The position numbers and the translations under genes were made by a program. This document shows positions 35,591 to 44,096 of a DNA stretch of 64,000 nt, piece after piece. Every line of letters begins with the position of its first letter. Positions within the stretch are counted from its first letter, which is position 1. The notes beneath the pieces are model-generated. The model was not told where the DNA came from. It was given only the letters and a program-made list of their open reading frames with translations, and did no database searches. The DNA is from Paenibacillus anaericanus. Lineage in GTDB: Bacteria > Bacillota > Bacilli > Paenibacillales > Paenibacillaceae. The stretch lies in NCBI RefSeq assembly GCF_003994475.1, contig NZ_RZNY01000016.1:1-64000 (forward strand), given 5' to 3'.

Positions 35591-35668
35591 ATTCATTCAC
35601 TCCTAGTCATGAGATTCTTTGTTATGTTGCTACTTTCTATTACCCACACAACAAGGATCTGAATCAAA

Positions 35669-36211
35669 CTAGGACACACTATCGTCGAACAAATCTACTC
35701 CTGATATTTCTCTAGAGGATGGATCGCGATATATTTTAAGAGCAGCTAGGCCACGAGTATATACGTCCCCATCTTCCGCCAAAAAGTCAGGTTCACCCAA
35801 CACCTGAAGCAGTGATTCCTCCTGTAAAGTTACCCAGACTCCATTAATCTTGATCTTCTCTGGATCTCCATCAGCGTGTACATAATAGACAAGATCATCA
35901 TACAATCCTACAGTTATATCGTCGTATCGATATTCTGTATACCTCGTATAAGGATCCGTGTCTACGGAATATGGTTTGCCCTTCTTTTCTAGCAGATCAT
36001 GACGATCATCATTCAAGGAAATGTCACCCATGGACTCAAGCGAATCCATAACCTGGCTCCCTTTGCCCTCAATTTCTGAAGATAGAGTTGGAGACGGCGA
36101 TTGCCATATAGCAAGTTTCACCGTGGACTGTGGAATTTCATCTACAGCAACTGAGTTTGTATGGGTAAAGGGATAAAATAATCCAAGTAGAAGAAACAGT
36201 ACATTTAGCAT
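35669..36211 (-). CDS. Secreted protein of unknown function
   Basis: A 180-residue protein starting at ATG 36211 behind GAGAGGGTGAG. The N-terminus (MLNVLFLLLGLFYPFTHTNS) is a short signal peptide. The mature part holds YTEYRYDDITVGLYDDLVYYVHA and later QVLGEPDFLAEDGDVY, a pattern of alternating Asp and aromatic residues like the DUF4309 secreted proteins of Bacillota. The match is loose. Function unknown. Confidence 0.55.
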   Translation of the reverse strand: MLNVLFLLLGLFYPFTHTNSVAVDEIPQSTVKLAIWQSPSPTLSSEIEGKGSQVMDSLESMGDISLNDDRHDLLEKKGKPYSVDTDPYTRYTEYRYDDITVGLYDDLVYYVHADGDPEKIKINGVWVTLQEESLLQVLGEPDFLAEDGDVYTRGLAALKIYRDPSSREISGVDLFDDSVS

Positions 36212-36311
36212 GATTCTCACCCTCTCTGGAAATTTACAGTTATCCCGAATACTCTTTGCCGCCCCCGTGCGGACACTATCTTCTAAGCTTGCTTATACCT
36301 ATCGAAGCCAT

Positions 36312-36818
36312 TTATGCGCGGTATTTCTGCCATATCACGGCTGCAACATCAACTACCTTTATCCAATCCGGTTGTTTCTTAGCGGGGTCAGATTTCGGAA
36401 GACTTGGGACTTCATTTGGTGTAGTCGGGTTGTTCGGTATCTGTGCTGCGACAACCGGTACAGGGGCATGATTACTTTCCGTTCGTTTCGATGGTTTCTT
36501 AAATTTCTCAATCACTGACGTTGAAACTTGTTTTGTAGCAAGTGTTACTTCGCTTAAGACTTCGCCTACATTTTTAACCGATTCAAGTACAGGGTCGATT
36601 TGTTTCATCTTATGTTGTACGTCCCCGGTGATATCGTTCACCTGTCTTACTACCTGTTTCACTTCATAACTGAGTTCGTCAATTGTTTTCTGGACGTCTT
36701 GTAGCGTTTGCGTTGTCTTATCTAGTGACTTCTCCGCTGCTACCAATGTTTTAATTAGGAAAATAACCAGTGCAACAAAAGCTACAGCAATGAGTGCAAG
36801 ACTTAATTCCCAGATCAT
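36312..36818 (-). CDS. DUF948 family membrane protein
   Basis: A 168-residue protein starting at ATG 36818 (MIWELSLALIAVAFVALVIFLIKTL) behind AGAGGG. A single N-terminal membrane helix is followed by a long coiled coil (AEKSLDKTTQTLQDVQKTIDEL) and a proline-rich tail (PVPVVAAQIPNNPTTPNEVP). This is the DUF948 architecture, conserved in Bacillota, function unknown. In B. subtilis the related YtxG is encoded with YtxH, a SigB target. Confidence 0.75.
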   Translation of the reverse strand: MIWELSLALIAVAFVALVIFLIKTLVAAEKSLDKTTQTLQDVQKTIDELSYEVKQVVRQVNDITGDVQHKMKQIDPVLESVKNVGEVLSEVTLATKQVSTSVIEKFKKPSKRTESNHAPVPVVAAQIPNNPTTPNEVPSLPKSDPAKKQPDWIKVVDVAAVIWQKYRA

Positions 36819-36930
36819 ACACTTCCCTCTCTTTCCGTTTTCCATGTATTCGGTACTTCTAAGTTACCCTGTGGCCCTACGCTCGAAACAATCCCGCAGT
36901 TCATCCCATACAACAGTTCAAAACAACTCT

Positions 36931-36956
36931 GTTTCAATCTGGAATGACTCGGTTAA
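36931..36956 (+). promoter_or_regulatory. Weak SigB-like promoter ahead of the DUF1328 gene
   Basis: GTTTCA (36931-36936), 14 bases, GGTTAA (36951-36956), 125 bases before ATG 37081. It repeats the GTTTCA-N14 pattern seen at rsbV and ytxH. The rest of the 36819-37080 gap shows no gene that I can support. Confidence 0.2.
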
Positions 36957-37080
36957 TTACAACTACAAGCGATGGTGCAGCGGTCGCAGATGCCTTCCAC
37001 TTAGACATCCCCCTATACCCTGCATCATCACTTCATAGCTCCACTATACATTAATTTACTATGAAAGAGGGGTGATTATC

Positions 37081-37245
37081 ATGTTAAAATGGTCAGCAAT
37101 CTTTCTGGTGATAGCTCTGATCGCAGGTATCTTTGGTTTCTTTAACCTGGTAGCGGCCGCCGCTTCCATCGCCAAAGTACTATTCTTTATTTTCCTCATC
37201 CTATTTGTTGTCTCATTGATAACCGGTAGAAGAAGGTCGCTTTAA
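37081..37245 (+). CDS. DUF1328 small membrane protein
   Basis: A 54-residue protein, [19 protein letters not shown] then a short loop, a second helix and a basic GRRRSL end. The preceding AGAGGGG is a good binding site. This is the DUF1328/UPF0391 (YtjA-like) family of two-helix membrane proteins, found in many bacteria and often stress-induced. It is too short for a standard ORF cut-off but the match is clear. The terminator at 37279-37322 closes it. Confidence 0.85.
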   Translation: MLKWSAIFLVIALIAGIFGFFNLVAAAASIAKVLFFIFLILFVVSLITGRRRSL

Positions 37246-37278
37246 CTTGCCAAAGAGATAAGAATAAGGTTAGAACTG

Positions 37279-37322
37279 AAGAAAAGGCTATCGCTCTCGA
37301 GGGAGAACGGTAGCCTTTTCTT
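37279..37322. terminator. Bidirectional terminator after the DUF1328 gene
   Basis: AAGAAAAGGCTA and TAGCCTTTTCTT are perfect complements, with a further CGCTCTC/GGGAG pairing in the loop. It separates convergent genes. Confidence 0.8.
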
Positions 37323-37325
37323 TGT

Positions 37326-37898
37326 TTATAATGTCTGTAAATATTGTAGAATTGCCATCCAATCAGCCGAGATTCTCACTTTTATATACCTATCTTCGAA
37401 ATCCACCTGGCTTATATGGATAATACTTGGAAGGTACGTTGCTAGATCAATATCCATCGGAACAAGACCTAATTTATCCGGAGAGATTGGTATTTGCTTA
37501 ACAAAAAGAGAAACCGGCGATAACCGAAGCTTGCCTTCACTGTACTCCATCTGAAATTTTGCCGTCCCACCTGCAGTAAGGAATCCCCATTTCGCATTGA
37601 AATCTACACTTACATTATTTCCTTCAAATCGAAATTCAGCTCCTGTTATTGAAACGGGAATGTCTTTCTCCTCCAAAGCCTTGGCGATTCCCATTTTGGC
37701 CAAATTGTTCAGATCTGTATTTGTAAGTGTAATTTCAGGTTGACGTGTCTCCACCATTTCAATTAGCTTGTCTTTCCATACAATATCCTTATAGCTCATA
37801 TCTAGCGGCTGAGTTGGGCGGATGTATAAGACCCCTGCAGTTAGCACTATGAGTATTAAAATCAGAAACATACTAAAGCGAAATAAGCCCTTCATCAT
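37326..37898 (-). CDS. Membrane-anchored protein of unknown function, possibly YpmS-like
   Basis: A 190-residue protein with one N-terminal membrane helix (about 6-26) and an extracytoplasmic beta-rich remainder. The segment DLNNLAKMGIAKALEEKDIPVSI is followed by AKFQMEYSEGKLRLSPVSLFVKQIPI, which loosely recalls the YpmS/DUF2140 family. ATG 37898 and ATG 37895 both follow GGGGG and either may be used. Function unknown. Confidence 0.5.
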   Translation of the reverse strand: MMKGLFRFSMFLILILIVLTAGVLYIRPTQPLDMSYKDIVWKDKLIEMVETRQPEITLTNTDLNNLAKMGIAKALEEKDIPVSITGAEFRFEGNNVSVDFNAKWGFLTAGGTAKFQMEYSEGKLRLSPVSLFVKQIPISPDKLGLVPMDIDLATYLPSIIHISQVDFEDRYIKVRISADWMAILQYLQTL

Positions 37899-38006
37899 CT
37901 TCCCCCTTTTTACATTAATTTTCTAGAACATGATTCTTTATCCTTCATTCTGTTTATTTACAATTATACACATTCAACACCTATTAGATTGAGGGAGGAA
38001 TAAACT

Positions 38007-38333
38007 ATGAAAAGATTTGCTATTATTACCGCATCCGTAATTATGAGTGCTGCCTTCGCAACCGCCGTATCGGCGAATGATGATGTAACTCCTATTGAAT
38101 TGAACCTGGACGAGCCCATTGTAAAAGCAGTGGATGCGATCATCGCACCTAATCCAATTGATCTACTGGAGAAAACTTTTTTCTATGATAACCCTAACGG
38201 CAACCAATGGGGAGCAATCTCTCCTCAAGAGGTGCAATTATCCGGACGAGTTATTGACGACTGGGTAGAAATTTATACATGGCTCGGCACAGCTTGGATT
38301 TACTATCCAAATTACGTATTTACCTATAACTAA
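38007..38333 (+). CDS. Small secreted protein
   Basis: A 108-residue protein with a clear signal peptide (MKRFAIITASVIMSAAFATAVSA, cleavage after ASA about residue 23) behind GAGGGAGG. The mature 85 residues end in GRVIDDWVEIYTWLGTAWIYYPN, which resembles a small SH3-like strand pattern. No known family is recognised. It ends in front of a strong terminator. Confidence 0.7.
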   Translation: MKRFAIITASVIMSAAFATAVSANDDVTPIELNLDEPIVKAVDAIIAPNPIDLLEKTFFYDNPNGNQWGAISPQEVQLSGRVIDDWVEIYTWLGTAWIYYPNYVFTYN

Positions 38334-38363
38334 CTTATAACATAGTAATGATACGTTCTACAA

Positions 38364-38411
38364 AAAAGGCTCTGCGGATGTAGGATATAATCCTCCTCCG
38401 CAGAGCCTTTT
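38364..38411. terminator. Bidirectional terminator between the secreted protein and NlpC/P60 genes
   Basis: AAAAGGCTCTGCGGA (38364-38378) and TCCGCAGAGCCTTTT (38397-38411) are perfect 15-base arms, with flanking A and T runs. Confidence 0.9.
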
Positions 38412-38424
38412 ACATTATACTTAA

Positions 38425-39450
38425 TTATTTGACTACACTTCCACCATACAAGAAGCGGTGAACCCATGCGCCATCTAATTTGTCAGTCCTTACTCCCCCA
38501 GATTTAGTTGAGTAGGTCTGGAGAATTTGCCCGTCACCTAGATAAATGCCCACATGCGTAATTCGCTCTGTAGCTTTGTTAACTCCTGCATAAGCAGAAG
38601 CGGAGGAACCTTTGTAACTCATAAAGAACATCAGATCTCCTCGTTTTAAATCCTTGGTGCTATAAACGGCCTTGCTATTATTTTTAACCCAAGTCCCCTG
38701 CCCTCGCGAATCTGCAGGAAGAACTAAATTCAGTGCATCTTTGAAGGCTTGTCTTACAAAATCAGAACAGTCAAACGTGAGTGTCGTATTTCTGTCCGAA
38801 CCATACTCGTAGGGAGTTCCCAAATACTTCATGCCTGCCTTGATGACAAGTTCCACTTGTTTATTTACACTTTCTGATGGAGTAGGATTAGGCGTAGGTA
38901 CCTGCGTTCCCCCACTCACTGTCATATATTTATCGGATGAGCTAACATATCCCACTTTGCCATTTTCTGTCTTCACTTTATAAAAGGCGGAGTTTGTTTT
39001 CTCCAAGATCGTTAAGGAAGTTCCCTTCTTCAATAGAGTAACAATCTTCCCTGATGTAGACGGTTGATCCCGAAAATTAACTCCATAGATCACAAGTCCA
39101 GTCCAAGCCTGTCCAACACCTGATCCAGATCCACCAGGCGCCGTACCCGATCCACTCACACTTATATATTTCTCTGCAGAACTTACATAACCTATTTGTC
39201 CTTGAGAAGTCTGTACCTTATAGAAATAATCGTTACTACGTTCCAGTACAACAACATCCGAATCTTTCTTCAATGAACTAATAATATTTCCTGAAGTGGA
39301 AGGCTTATCACGGAGATTTACCCCGCTATTAATGTGACCACTTACGACCTTCTGGGCTGATGAACTCGCCGCTGAAGTCGTCTTCGGAGCTGCTGTATAA
39401 GAAGTAAGAATTATTGCACTTAACAAAAGAATTGCCATGCTGCGCTTCAT
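38425..39450 (-). CDS. Secreted C40 (NlpC/P60) endopeptidase with two SH3 domains
   Basis: A 341-residue protein with a signal peptide (about 1-27). Two tandem SH3_3 domains (about 35-95 and 118-178) are near-copies of each other (GVNLRDKPSTSGNIISSLKK and GVNFRDQPSTSGKIVTLLKK), joined by a Gly/Ser linker. A C40 peptidase domain follows with the catalytic Cys in TFDCSDFVRQAF and the His in ERITHVGIYLGDG. It would cut peptidoglycan stem peptides (D-Glu to L-Lys/meso-DAP bond), like LytF or CwlO enzymes. Start ATG 39450 behind GAGGAC. Confidence 0.9.
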   Translation of the reverse strand: MKRSMAILLLSAIILTSYTAAPKTTSAASSSAQKVVSGHINSGVNLRDKPSTSGNIISSLKKDSDVVVLERSNDYFYKVQTSQGQIGYVSSAEKYISVSGSGTAPGGSGSGVGQAWTGLVIYGVNFRDQPSTSGKIVTLLKKGTSLTILEKTNSAFYKVKTENGKVGYVSSSDKYMTVSGGTQVPTPNPTPSESVNKQVELVIKAGMKYLGTPYEYGSDRNTTLTFDCSDFVRQAFKDALNLVLPADSRGQGTWVKNNSKAVYSTKDLKRGDLMFFMSYKGSSASAYAGVNKATERITHVGIYLGDGQILQTYSTKSGGVRTDKLDGAWVHRFLYGGSVVK

Positions 39451-39680
39451 AGATGTCCTCCTGTTGTTGTTTCTCAGTGTATTTAGGTGATTATTGTATC
39501 TTTCCTCCTTAGATTGGACTAGTCACCATTATATCCCTTGTCGAAGAATGTCTAAATCCGTCATATTTCGTGTTATTATGTATATTTAGGACTATCTACC
39601 TGTTAATCAAGAATATTTTTCAAGACTTATTACCCACTTTTACTATATTTGGCTAAATCTACAGGAATCTTGGCATGGAA

Positions 39681-39715
39681 AAAAGGCCGTCAGAATAAAT
39701 CTCTGACGACCTTTT
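39681..39715 (-). terminator. Terminator after the CDF transporter gene
   Basis: AAAAGGCCGTCAGA and TCTGACGACCTTTT pair (one mismatch) around a seven-base loop, followed by T-rich sequence on the minus strand. Confidence 0.8.
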
Positions 39716-39729
39716 CTATCACTTCACTA

Positions 39730-40608
39730 TTAGCTATCCTCTAATTTAGGTTCCACATGAACGTGAACATTCATCACATTCTTCTGGTTACGTCTCATCC
39801 GTTCTTCCACTAAATCGCTGATATGATGACTCTCCATAACCGTCAATTGGGGATCAACCTCAATGATAACATCAACGAGTACACGATTGCCGTGAATACG
39901 GGCCTTCAGATCCCTAATACCTTCCACGCCTTTAATACGGGCAATAGAACCCCGCAAATCACCCAGCTCTTTCTCATCAAAGCCATCACTTAAGCGGTGT
40001 GTCGATTCACGAAAGATATCCCATGCCGTCTTACAAATAAGCACACCGACAGCAATAGCCGCCACTATATCAAGCCACGGTAAGCCAAACTGAGCTCCAA
40101 TAATCCCTACAGCCGCTCCTACGCTGACCAGGGCATCTGATAAATTATCCTTTGCAGCAGCCATCAATGCTTGACTGTTGATCTGGGTAGCCAATCTCCG
40201 ATTGAATATGTACACTCCCCACATTGCAGCAGCACAGATCAAAGCTACTATCGCAGAACGTACATCAGGCTGACCCTTCTGACCCTCAAACAGTGAACGG
40301 ACAGCATCGACAACCACCTGTATACCAACCATAGCCATAATAAATGAGGCGATCAGTGCTGCAATAGTCTCTGCCCGGAAATGCCCATAGGTATGATCTG
40401 AATCCGGTGGCTTCTGGGAAATCCGCAAACCGATCAGTACAGCCACCGAAGCGACGATATCAGTCAAGTTATTAAATCCGTCCGCCTGCAAAGCGCTCGA
40501 TGCAAACAAATAACCACAAAACAGTTTAAATGCGGATAACAGTATGTAAGCTATGATGCTGACCCACGCGCCGCGCTCCCCTTTGCGTATGTCTTCGTAT
40601 ATGTCCAT
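39730..40608 (-). CDS. Cation diffusion facilitator transporter
   Basis: A 292-residue CDF protein starting at ATG 40608 (MDIYEDIRKGERGAWVSI) behind GGAGGTGCGG. Six membrane helices; the metal site in TM2 is LQADGFNNLTDIVASVAVLI and in TM5 AAAKDNLSDALVSVGAAVG (D/N-x-x-x-D pairs). The cytoplasmic C-terminal domain carries the VESHHISDLVEERM and HVHVEP metal ligands. It exports divalent metal, probably Mn2+, Fe2+ or Zn2+. The Asn-Asp order in TM2 is a feature of Mn/Fe-type members. Confidence 0.9.
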   Translation of the reverse strand: MDIYEDIRKGERGAWVSIIAYILLSAFKLFCGYLFASSALQADGFNNLTDIVASVAVLIGLRISQKPPDSDHTYGHFRAETIAALIASFIMAMVGIQVVVDAVRSLFEGQKGQPDVRSAIVALICAAAMWGVYIFNRRLATQINSQALMAAAKDNLSDALVSVGAAVGIIGAQFGLPWLDIVAAIAVGVLICKTAWDIFRESTHRLSDGFDEKELGDLRGSIARIKGVEGIRDLKARIHGNRVLVDVIIEVDPQLTVMESHHISDLVEERMRRNQKNVMNVHVHVEPKLEDS

Positions 40609-40808
40609 AATCCGCACCTCCAAATCTTTCTCCCACGACAAGAGAATTAAAATCGTTTTATCATCTTAGCAAATGTAGAGCTTGTGGGTCTAGAGAAACA
40701 GTTTTGCACAAGGCTAAAGCAGCCTTATTCATTATTCCCGTTGTCCACTCATTTAAAAACGTATAATATAAGGATACCCCCGTTTTCTATTATGAGGAGA
40801 TGATATGA

Positions 40809-40997
40809 ATGACAGAAACAAATGAACCACGCAAAATTGATCTAGCCGAAGCAATGCGTCAAAAGCTTCAACAGAAGAAACAACAACAAGCTTCTGGGAA
40901 CAAACCAGGAACGGCGGAAAACCATCAAACCAAGGCGCTCAAAACTCAGAATAACAAAAAGCCAAATAACCAACGCCGCCGGACCGGCGGGTCATAA
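40809..40997 (+). CDS. Small basic hypothetical protein
   Basis: A 62-residue protein starting at ATG 40809 (MTETNEPRKIDLAEAMRQKLQQKK). It is rich in Gln, Lys, Asn and Arg and low in hydrophobics, so it is likely disordered, and ends RRRTGGS. The GAGGAG site lies about eleven bases upstream. A terminator shortly follows. I know no domain for it; its low complexity limits confidence. Confidence 0.55.
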   Translation: MTETNEPRKIDLAEAMRQKLQQKKQQQASGNKPGTAENHQTKALKTQNNKKPNNQRRRTGGS

Positions 40998-41015
40998 GAA
41001 CCCGCATTCCAAATA

Positions 41016-41054
41016 AACAAGCCGCACTTGCCTTTAAGGGCTGTGCGGCTTGTT
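41016..41054. terminator. Bidirectional terminator between the small protein and ABC-F genes
   Basis: AACAAGCCGCAC (41016-41027) and GTGCGGCTTGTT (41043-41054) form a perfect 12-base stem. Confidence 0.85.
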
Positions 41055-41071
41055 CGTTATGGTTTATATAA

Positions 41072-42697
41072 TTACGCCTCTTCTGGATACATGGATTCGC
41101 GCAATTTCTGTACCTCTTCGCTCTCCAGATATTCGTCATACGACATATTACGGTCAATAACCCCGTTCGGTGTAATTTCAATAATACGGTTTGCGATCGT
41201 TTGGATGAACTGATGGTCATGGGATGTGAACAAAATCGTTCCATCGAAATCAATCAATCCGTTATTGAGTGCCGTGATCGACTCCAAGTCCAAGTGATTC
41301 GTTGGTTCATCAAACAACAGCACGTTGGCGCCGTTTAACATCATCTTCGCCAGCATACAACGTACCTTCTCGCCCCCAGATAGCACACTTGCCTTCTTGA
41401 GAGCCTCTTCTCCAGAGAATAACATCCGCCCTAGGAAGCCACGTAAGAAAGTCTCATCTTGATCCGTTGAATATTGACGCAACCACTCGACAAGGTTCAA
41501 ATCTACGCCATCGAAATAATTACTATTGTCTTTCGGGAAATAAGCCTGCGAGGTTGTTACGCCCCAGCTGAATTCACCAGCATCGGCTTCTTGCTCACCC
41601 ATAAGAATTTGGAATAACAACGACTTCGGAGCACCATTCGGTCCAACAAAAGCAATTTTATCGCCTTTATTAACAACAAAGCTTACATTTTCTAGCAGCT
41701 TTTCTTCTTTGATGCTCTTTGTAAGACTATCAACCGTAAGCAATTGCTTGCCCGCTTCACGCTCCGCTTTGAAGTTCAAGAACGGATACTTCCGGCTAGA
41801 AGGACGCAGATCATCAAGTGTAATCTTATCCAATTGCTTCTTACGGGAAGTCGCTTGCTTCGATTTCGAAGCATTCGCTGAGAACCGTTGGATAAAGGCT
41901 TGAAGCTCTTTAATTTTCTCTTCCTTCTTCTTGTTAACATCACGTTGCAGTGTCAGAGCTAATTGGCTAGACTCATACCAGAAGTCGTAGTTGCCGACAT
42001 ACATCTGTATTTTGCCGAAGTCGATATCCGCAATGTGCGTACACACTTTATTCAAGAAGTGACGATCATGGGATACTACAATAACAGTACCCTCATAATC
42101 CATAAGGAAGTTCTCGAGCCATTGAATAGATTCAAGGTCCAAATGGTTGGTAGGCTCATCCAGCAGCAAGTTGTGTGGACGACCAAAGAGAGCCTGTGCC
42201 AAGAGGATACGAACCTTTTCGTTACCACTAAGTTCTCCCATTTTCTTATCATGTAGTTCACGTGGAATACCGAGTCCGATCAAAAGCGCTGCTGCATCCG
42301 GTTCTGCGTCCCAACCGTTCAGCTCTGCAAATTCACCTTCAAGCTCCCCAGCGCGCATTCCATCCTCTTCAGTGAAATCCGCCTTGGCATACAAAGCGTC
42401 CTTCTCTTTCATAATCGAGTATAGCCGTGAGTGACCCATGATTACCGTCTCCACAGGGAAGAAATCATCATACTCATAGTGATTCTGTTTGAGTACAGCC
42501 ATCCGTTCGCCTGGAGTCATGTGTACTTCACCCTGATTGGGCTCTATCTCGCCGGACAGAATTTTGATGAAGGTAGACTTTCCTGCTCCATTTGCGCCAA
42601 TTAAACCATAACAGTTACCGGGCGTAAATTTTATATTTACATCTTCGAAAAGTGCCCGTTTTCCATAGCGGAGCGTTACACCAGTTGTACTAATCAT
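41072..42697 (-). CDS. ABC-F ATPase, YkpA-like
   Basis: A 541-residue soluble protein with two ATPase domains and no membrane segment. NBD1 has Walker A GANGAGKST (about 34-42), signature LSGNEKVRILLAQAL and DEPTNHLDLES. A linker with ANASKSKQATSRKKQLDKI follows. NBD2 has a changed Walker A, GPNGAPKSL, but an intact LSGGEKVRCMLAKMML and LLFDEPTNHLDLES. ABC-F proteins act on the ribosome (translation factors or antibiotic protection). The sequence is closest to B. subtilis YkpA, which I recall also has a degenerate second Walker A, so this is a subfamily trait. Confidence 0.88.
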   Translation of the reverse strand: MISTTGVTLRYGKRALFEDVNIKFTPGNCYGLIGANGAGKSTFIKILSGEIEPNQGEVHMTPGERMAVLKQNHYEYDDFFPVETVIMGHSRLYSIMKEKDALYAKADFTEEDGMRAGELEGEFAELNGWDAEPDAAALLIGLGIPRELHDKKMGELSGNEKVRILLAQALFGRPHNLLLDEPTNHLDLESIQWLENFLMDYEGTVIVVSHDRHFLNKVCTHIADIDFGKIQMYVGNYDFWYESSQLALTLQRDVNKKKEEKIKELQAFIQRFSANASKSKQATSRKKQLDKITLDDLRPSSRKYPFLNFKAEREAGKQLLTVDSLTKSIKEEKLLENVSFVVNKGDKIAFVGPNGAPKSLLFQILMGEQEADAGEFSWGVTTSQAYFPKDNSNYFDGVDLNLVEWLRQYSTDQDETFLRGFLGRMLFSGEEALKKASVLSGGEKVRCMLAKMMLNGANVLLFDEPTNHLDLESITALNNGLIDFDGTILFTSHDHQFIQTIANRIIEITPNGVIDRNMSYDEYLESEEVQKLRESMYPEEA

Positions 42698-42826
42698 TTA
42701 GGCATTACCATCCTTTATTTTTTATCACACTACTAACTCAATATTATAACACAAATCGGTATAGACGCTACCGAGGACAACTTAGACCACCTATTAGGAT
42801 AAATTAAGGCATATTAAAACATAAAA

Positions 42827-42921
42827 AATAACGGAATTCGGCGGCCCTACTTTGCTAAAAAAGACCTAATCACCTCATTCAGAGAGGCTGTCAGCAAAGT
42901 AACGCACGCCATTCCGTTATT
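42827..42921. repeat. Nested inverted repeat downstream of the MBL gene
   Basis: Outer arms AATAACGGAAT (42827-42837) and ATTCCGTTATT (42911-42921), and inner arms TACTTTGCT (42848-42856) and AGCAAAGTA (42893-42901), are exact complements, so the 95 bases fold into a two-part stem. It may act as the terminator of the 42928 gene, but there is no classic T run at the stem base, and the form also fits a small mobile-repeat-like element. Confidence 0.6.
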
Positions 42922-42927
42922 ACGATT

Positions 42928-43872
42928 CTAGCTCTGAGGGAAACGAAGCGTCTCCCCATGTAGCAATATTTTAATGGAGTCGGCTGGTATGTCTAGACGT
43001 TGACGCTCTGCCTCAAGCCGTTCGAGTGCTTCCCTCGCCGTATCATCAGCCAATCGAAAGGTGCCATAATGCATCGGGATCATCAGCTTACCCTTCACAT
43101 CAAGAAATGCTTGGAGCGCTTCTTCTGGTGTCGTATGTTGGGAAGTCATAAACCATTCAGGTTCGTAAGCCCCAATAGGCAATAATGCAACATCGATCTC
43201 AAATCGCTCTCCAATGTCCGTAAACCCTTTGAAATAGCCACTATCTCCTGCAAAATAAACGACTTGGGACTCTTTTCCTTCAGCCGGTTCTAGCACAAAT
43301 CCGCCCCAATGAGAGGTGTTCGTATCGAATAATGTTCGGCGTGTCCAATGTTGCGTTGGTACGAACGATATTTTTACATTACCGATAGTAAGATCCTCCC
43401 ACCAACTCAGCTCTTGGATCTGGCGGAAGCCTTTACGAGCCAATTTCCGCCTAAGACCCATAGGTACAATTAGCGTTGTGTCTTCACTATAAAGCCTACG
43501 GATCGAGGACATATGCATATGATCATAGTGCGAATGTGAAATCAGAATAATATCAATCTTGGGAATTTCCCCAATAGGAATACCAGGCGTACCCAATCTT
43601 CGCTGAAAGCCCATTCGGCCTGCCCAAACCGGATCAGTCACAATATTCAATCCTTCATACTGAATGAAAAATGTAGAATGACCAATCCAAGTGATTGAAG
43701 TCTCTTCCCGGTTATCCCGTAGATAATCAAGCAAGGGAGGTGAATTGGGAATGACATACGAATAATCTTTGTTCTTATTGCGTCGTTCTTCCCGCCATTG
43801 CTTGAACTGTTTTAATGTATTGTCAGTACCGACGTTATCCATGTTGTTATAGCGTTTTTTTCGCAAACCCAA
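42928..43872 (-). CDS. MBL-fold metallohydrolase, NAPE-PLD/UlaG-like
   Basis: A 314-residue metallo-beta-lactamase-fold enzyme of the Lactamase_B_2 type. Motifs: TWIGHSTFFIQYEGLNIVTDPVW, metal-binding SHSHYDHMHMSSI, PTQHWTRR, YFAGDSGYFKG and PIGAYEPEWFM with the later MIPMHYGTFRL. These are shared with NAPE-phospholipase D-like and YtnP-like hydrolases. The start used is TTG 43872, five bases after GGAGG; TTG 43866 is also possible. Substrate unknown, with phospholipid or cyclic nucleotide-type substrates as candidates. Confidence 0.8.
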   Translation of the reverse strand: MGLRKKRYNNMDNVGTDNTLKQFKQWREERRNKNKDYSYVIPNSPPLLDYLRDNREETSITWIGHSTFFIQYEGLNIVTDPVWAGRMGFQRRLGTPGIPIGEIPKIDIILISHSHYDHMHMSSIRRLYSEDTTLIVPMGLRRKLARKGFRQIQELSWWEDLTIGNVKISFVPTQHWTRRTLFDTNTSHWGGFVLEPAEGKESQVVYFAGDSGYFKGFTDIGERFEIDVALLPIGAYEPEWFMTSQHTTPEEALQAFLDVKGKLMIPMHYGTFRLADDTAREALERLEAERQRLDIPADSIKILLHGETLRFPQS

Positions 43873-43989
43873 GGTCTCCTCCCCTTCATCCCTATTCTTT
43901 AAATGTGGTTATTCACACTGCAAAATTTTTCCCTAAAGTTTAGTTTATTCTATTTTAAATCAGATAGCAGGCAATTCCAAACTTTCTAA

Positions 43990-44091
43990 TCAATCAGAAG
44001 GATCATTATACTTATAACCATATAGAAACAGAAATAAAACTGCACCCGCAATTACCAATTGGGGAGCCACCATAATAATAAAATGTTCCAT
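43990..44091 (-). CDS. Cytochrome bd small subunit, CydS-like
   Basis: A 33-residue protein starting at ATG 44091 (MEHFIIMVAPQLVIAGAVL) and ending YGYKYNDPSD. It is one transmembrane helix with a short polar C-terminus. It begins five bases after the cydB stop, with AAAGGGTGAGG as a binding site made from the end of cydB. In the Geobacillus thermodenitrificans bd oxidase a 33-residue subunit, CydS, is encoded right after cydB and packs on CydA near heme b558/b595. The length, topology and position match. The sequence match itself was not tested. Confidence 0.65.
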   Translation of the reverse strand: MEHFIIMVAPQLVIAGAVLFLFLYGYKYNDPSD

Positions 44092-44096
44092 TATCC

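Noticed and set aside
41072..42697. Apparent loss of function in the second Walker A (GPNGAPKS) of the ABC-F protein
   Set aside because: As I recall it, B. subtilis YkpA also has a degenerate second Walker A with intact Walker B and signature, so this is a subfamily trait and not a mutation or frameshift.
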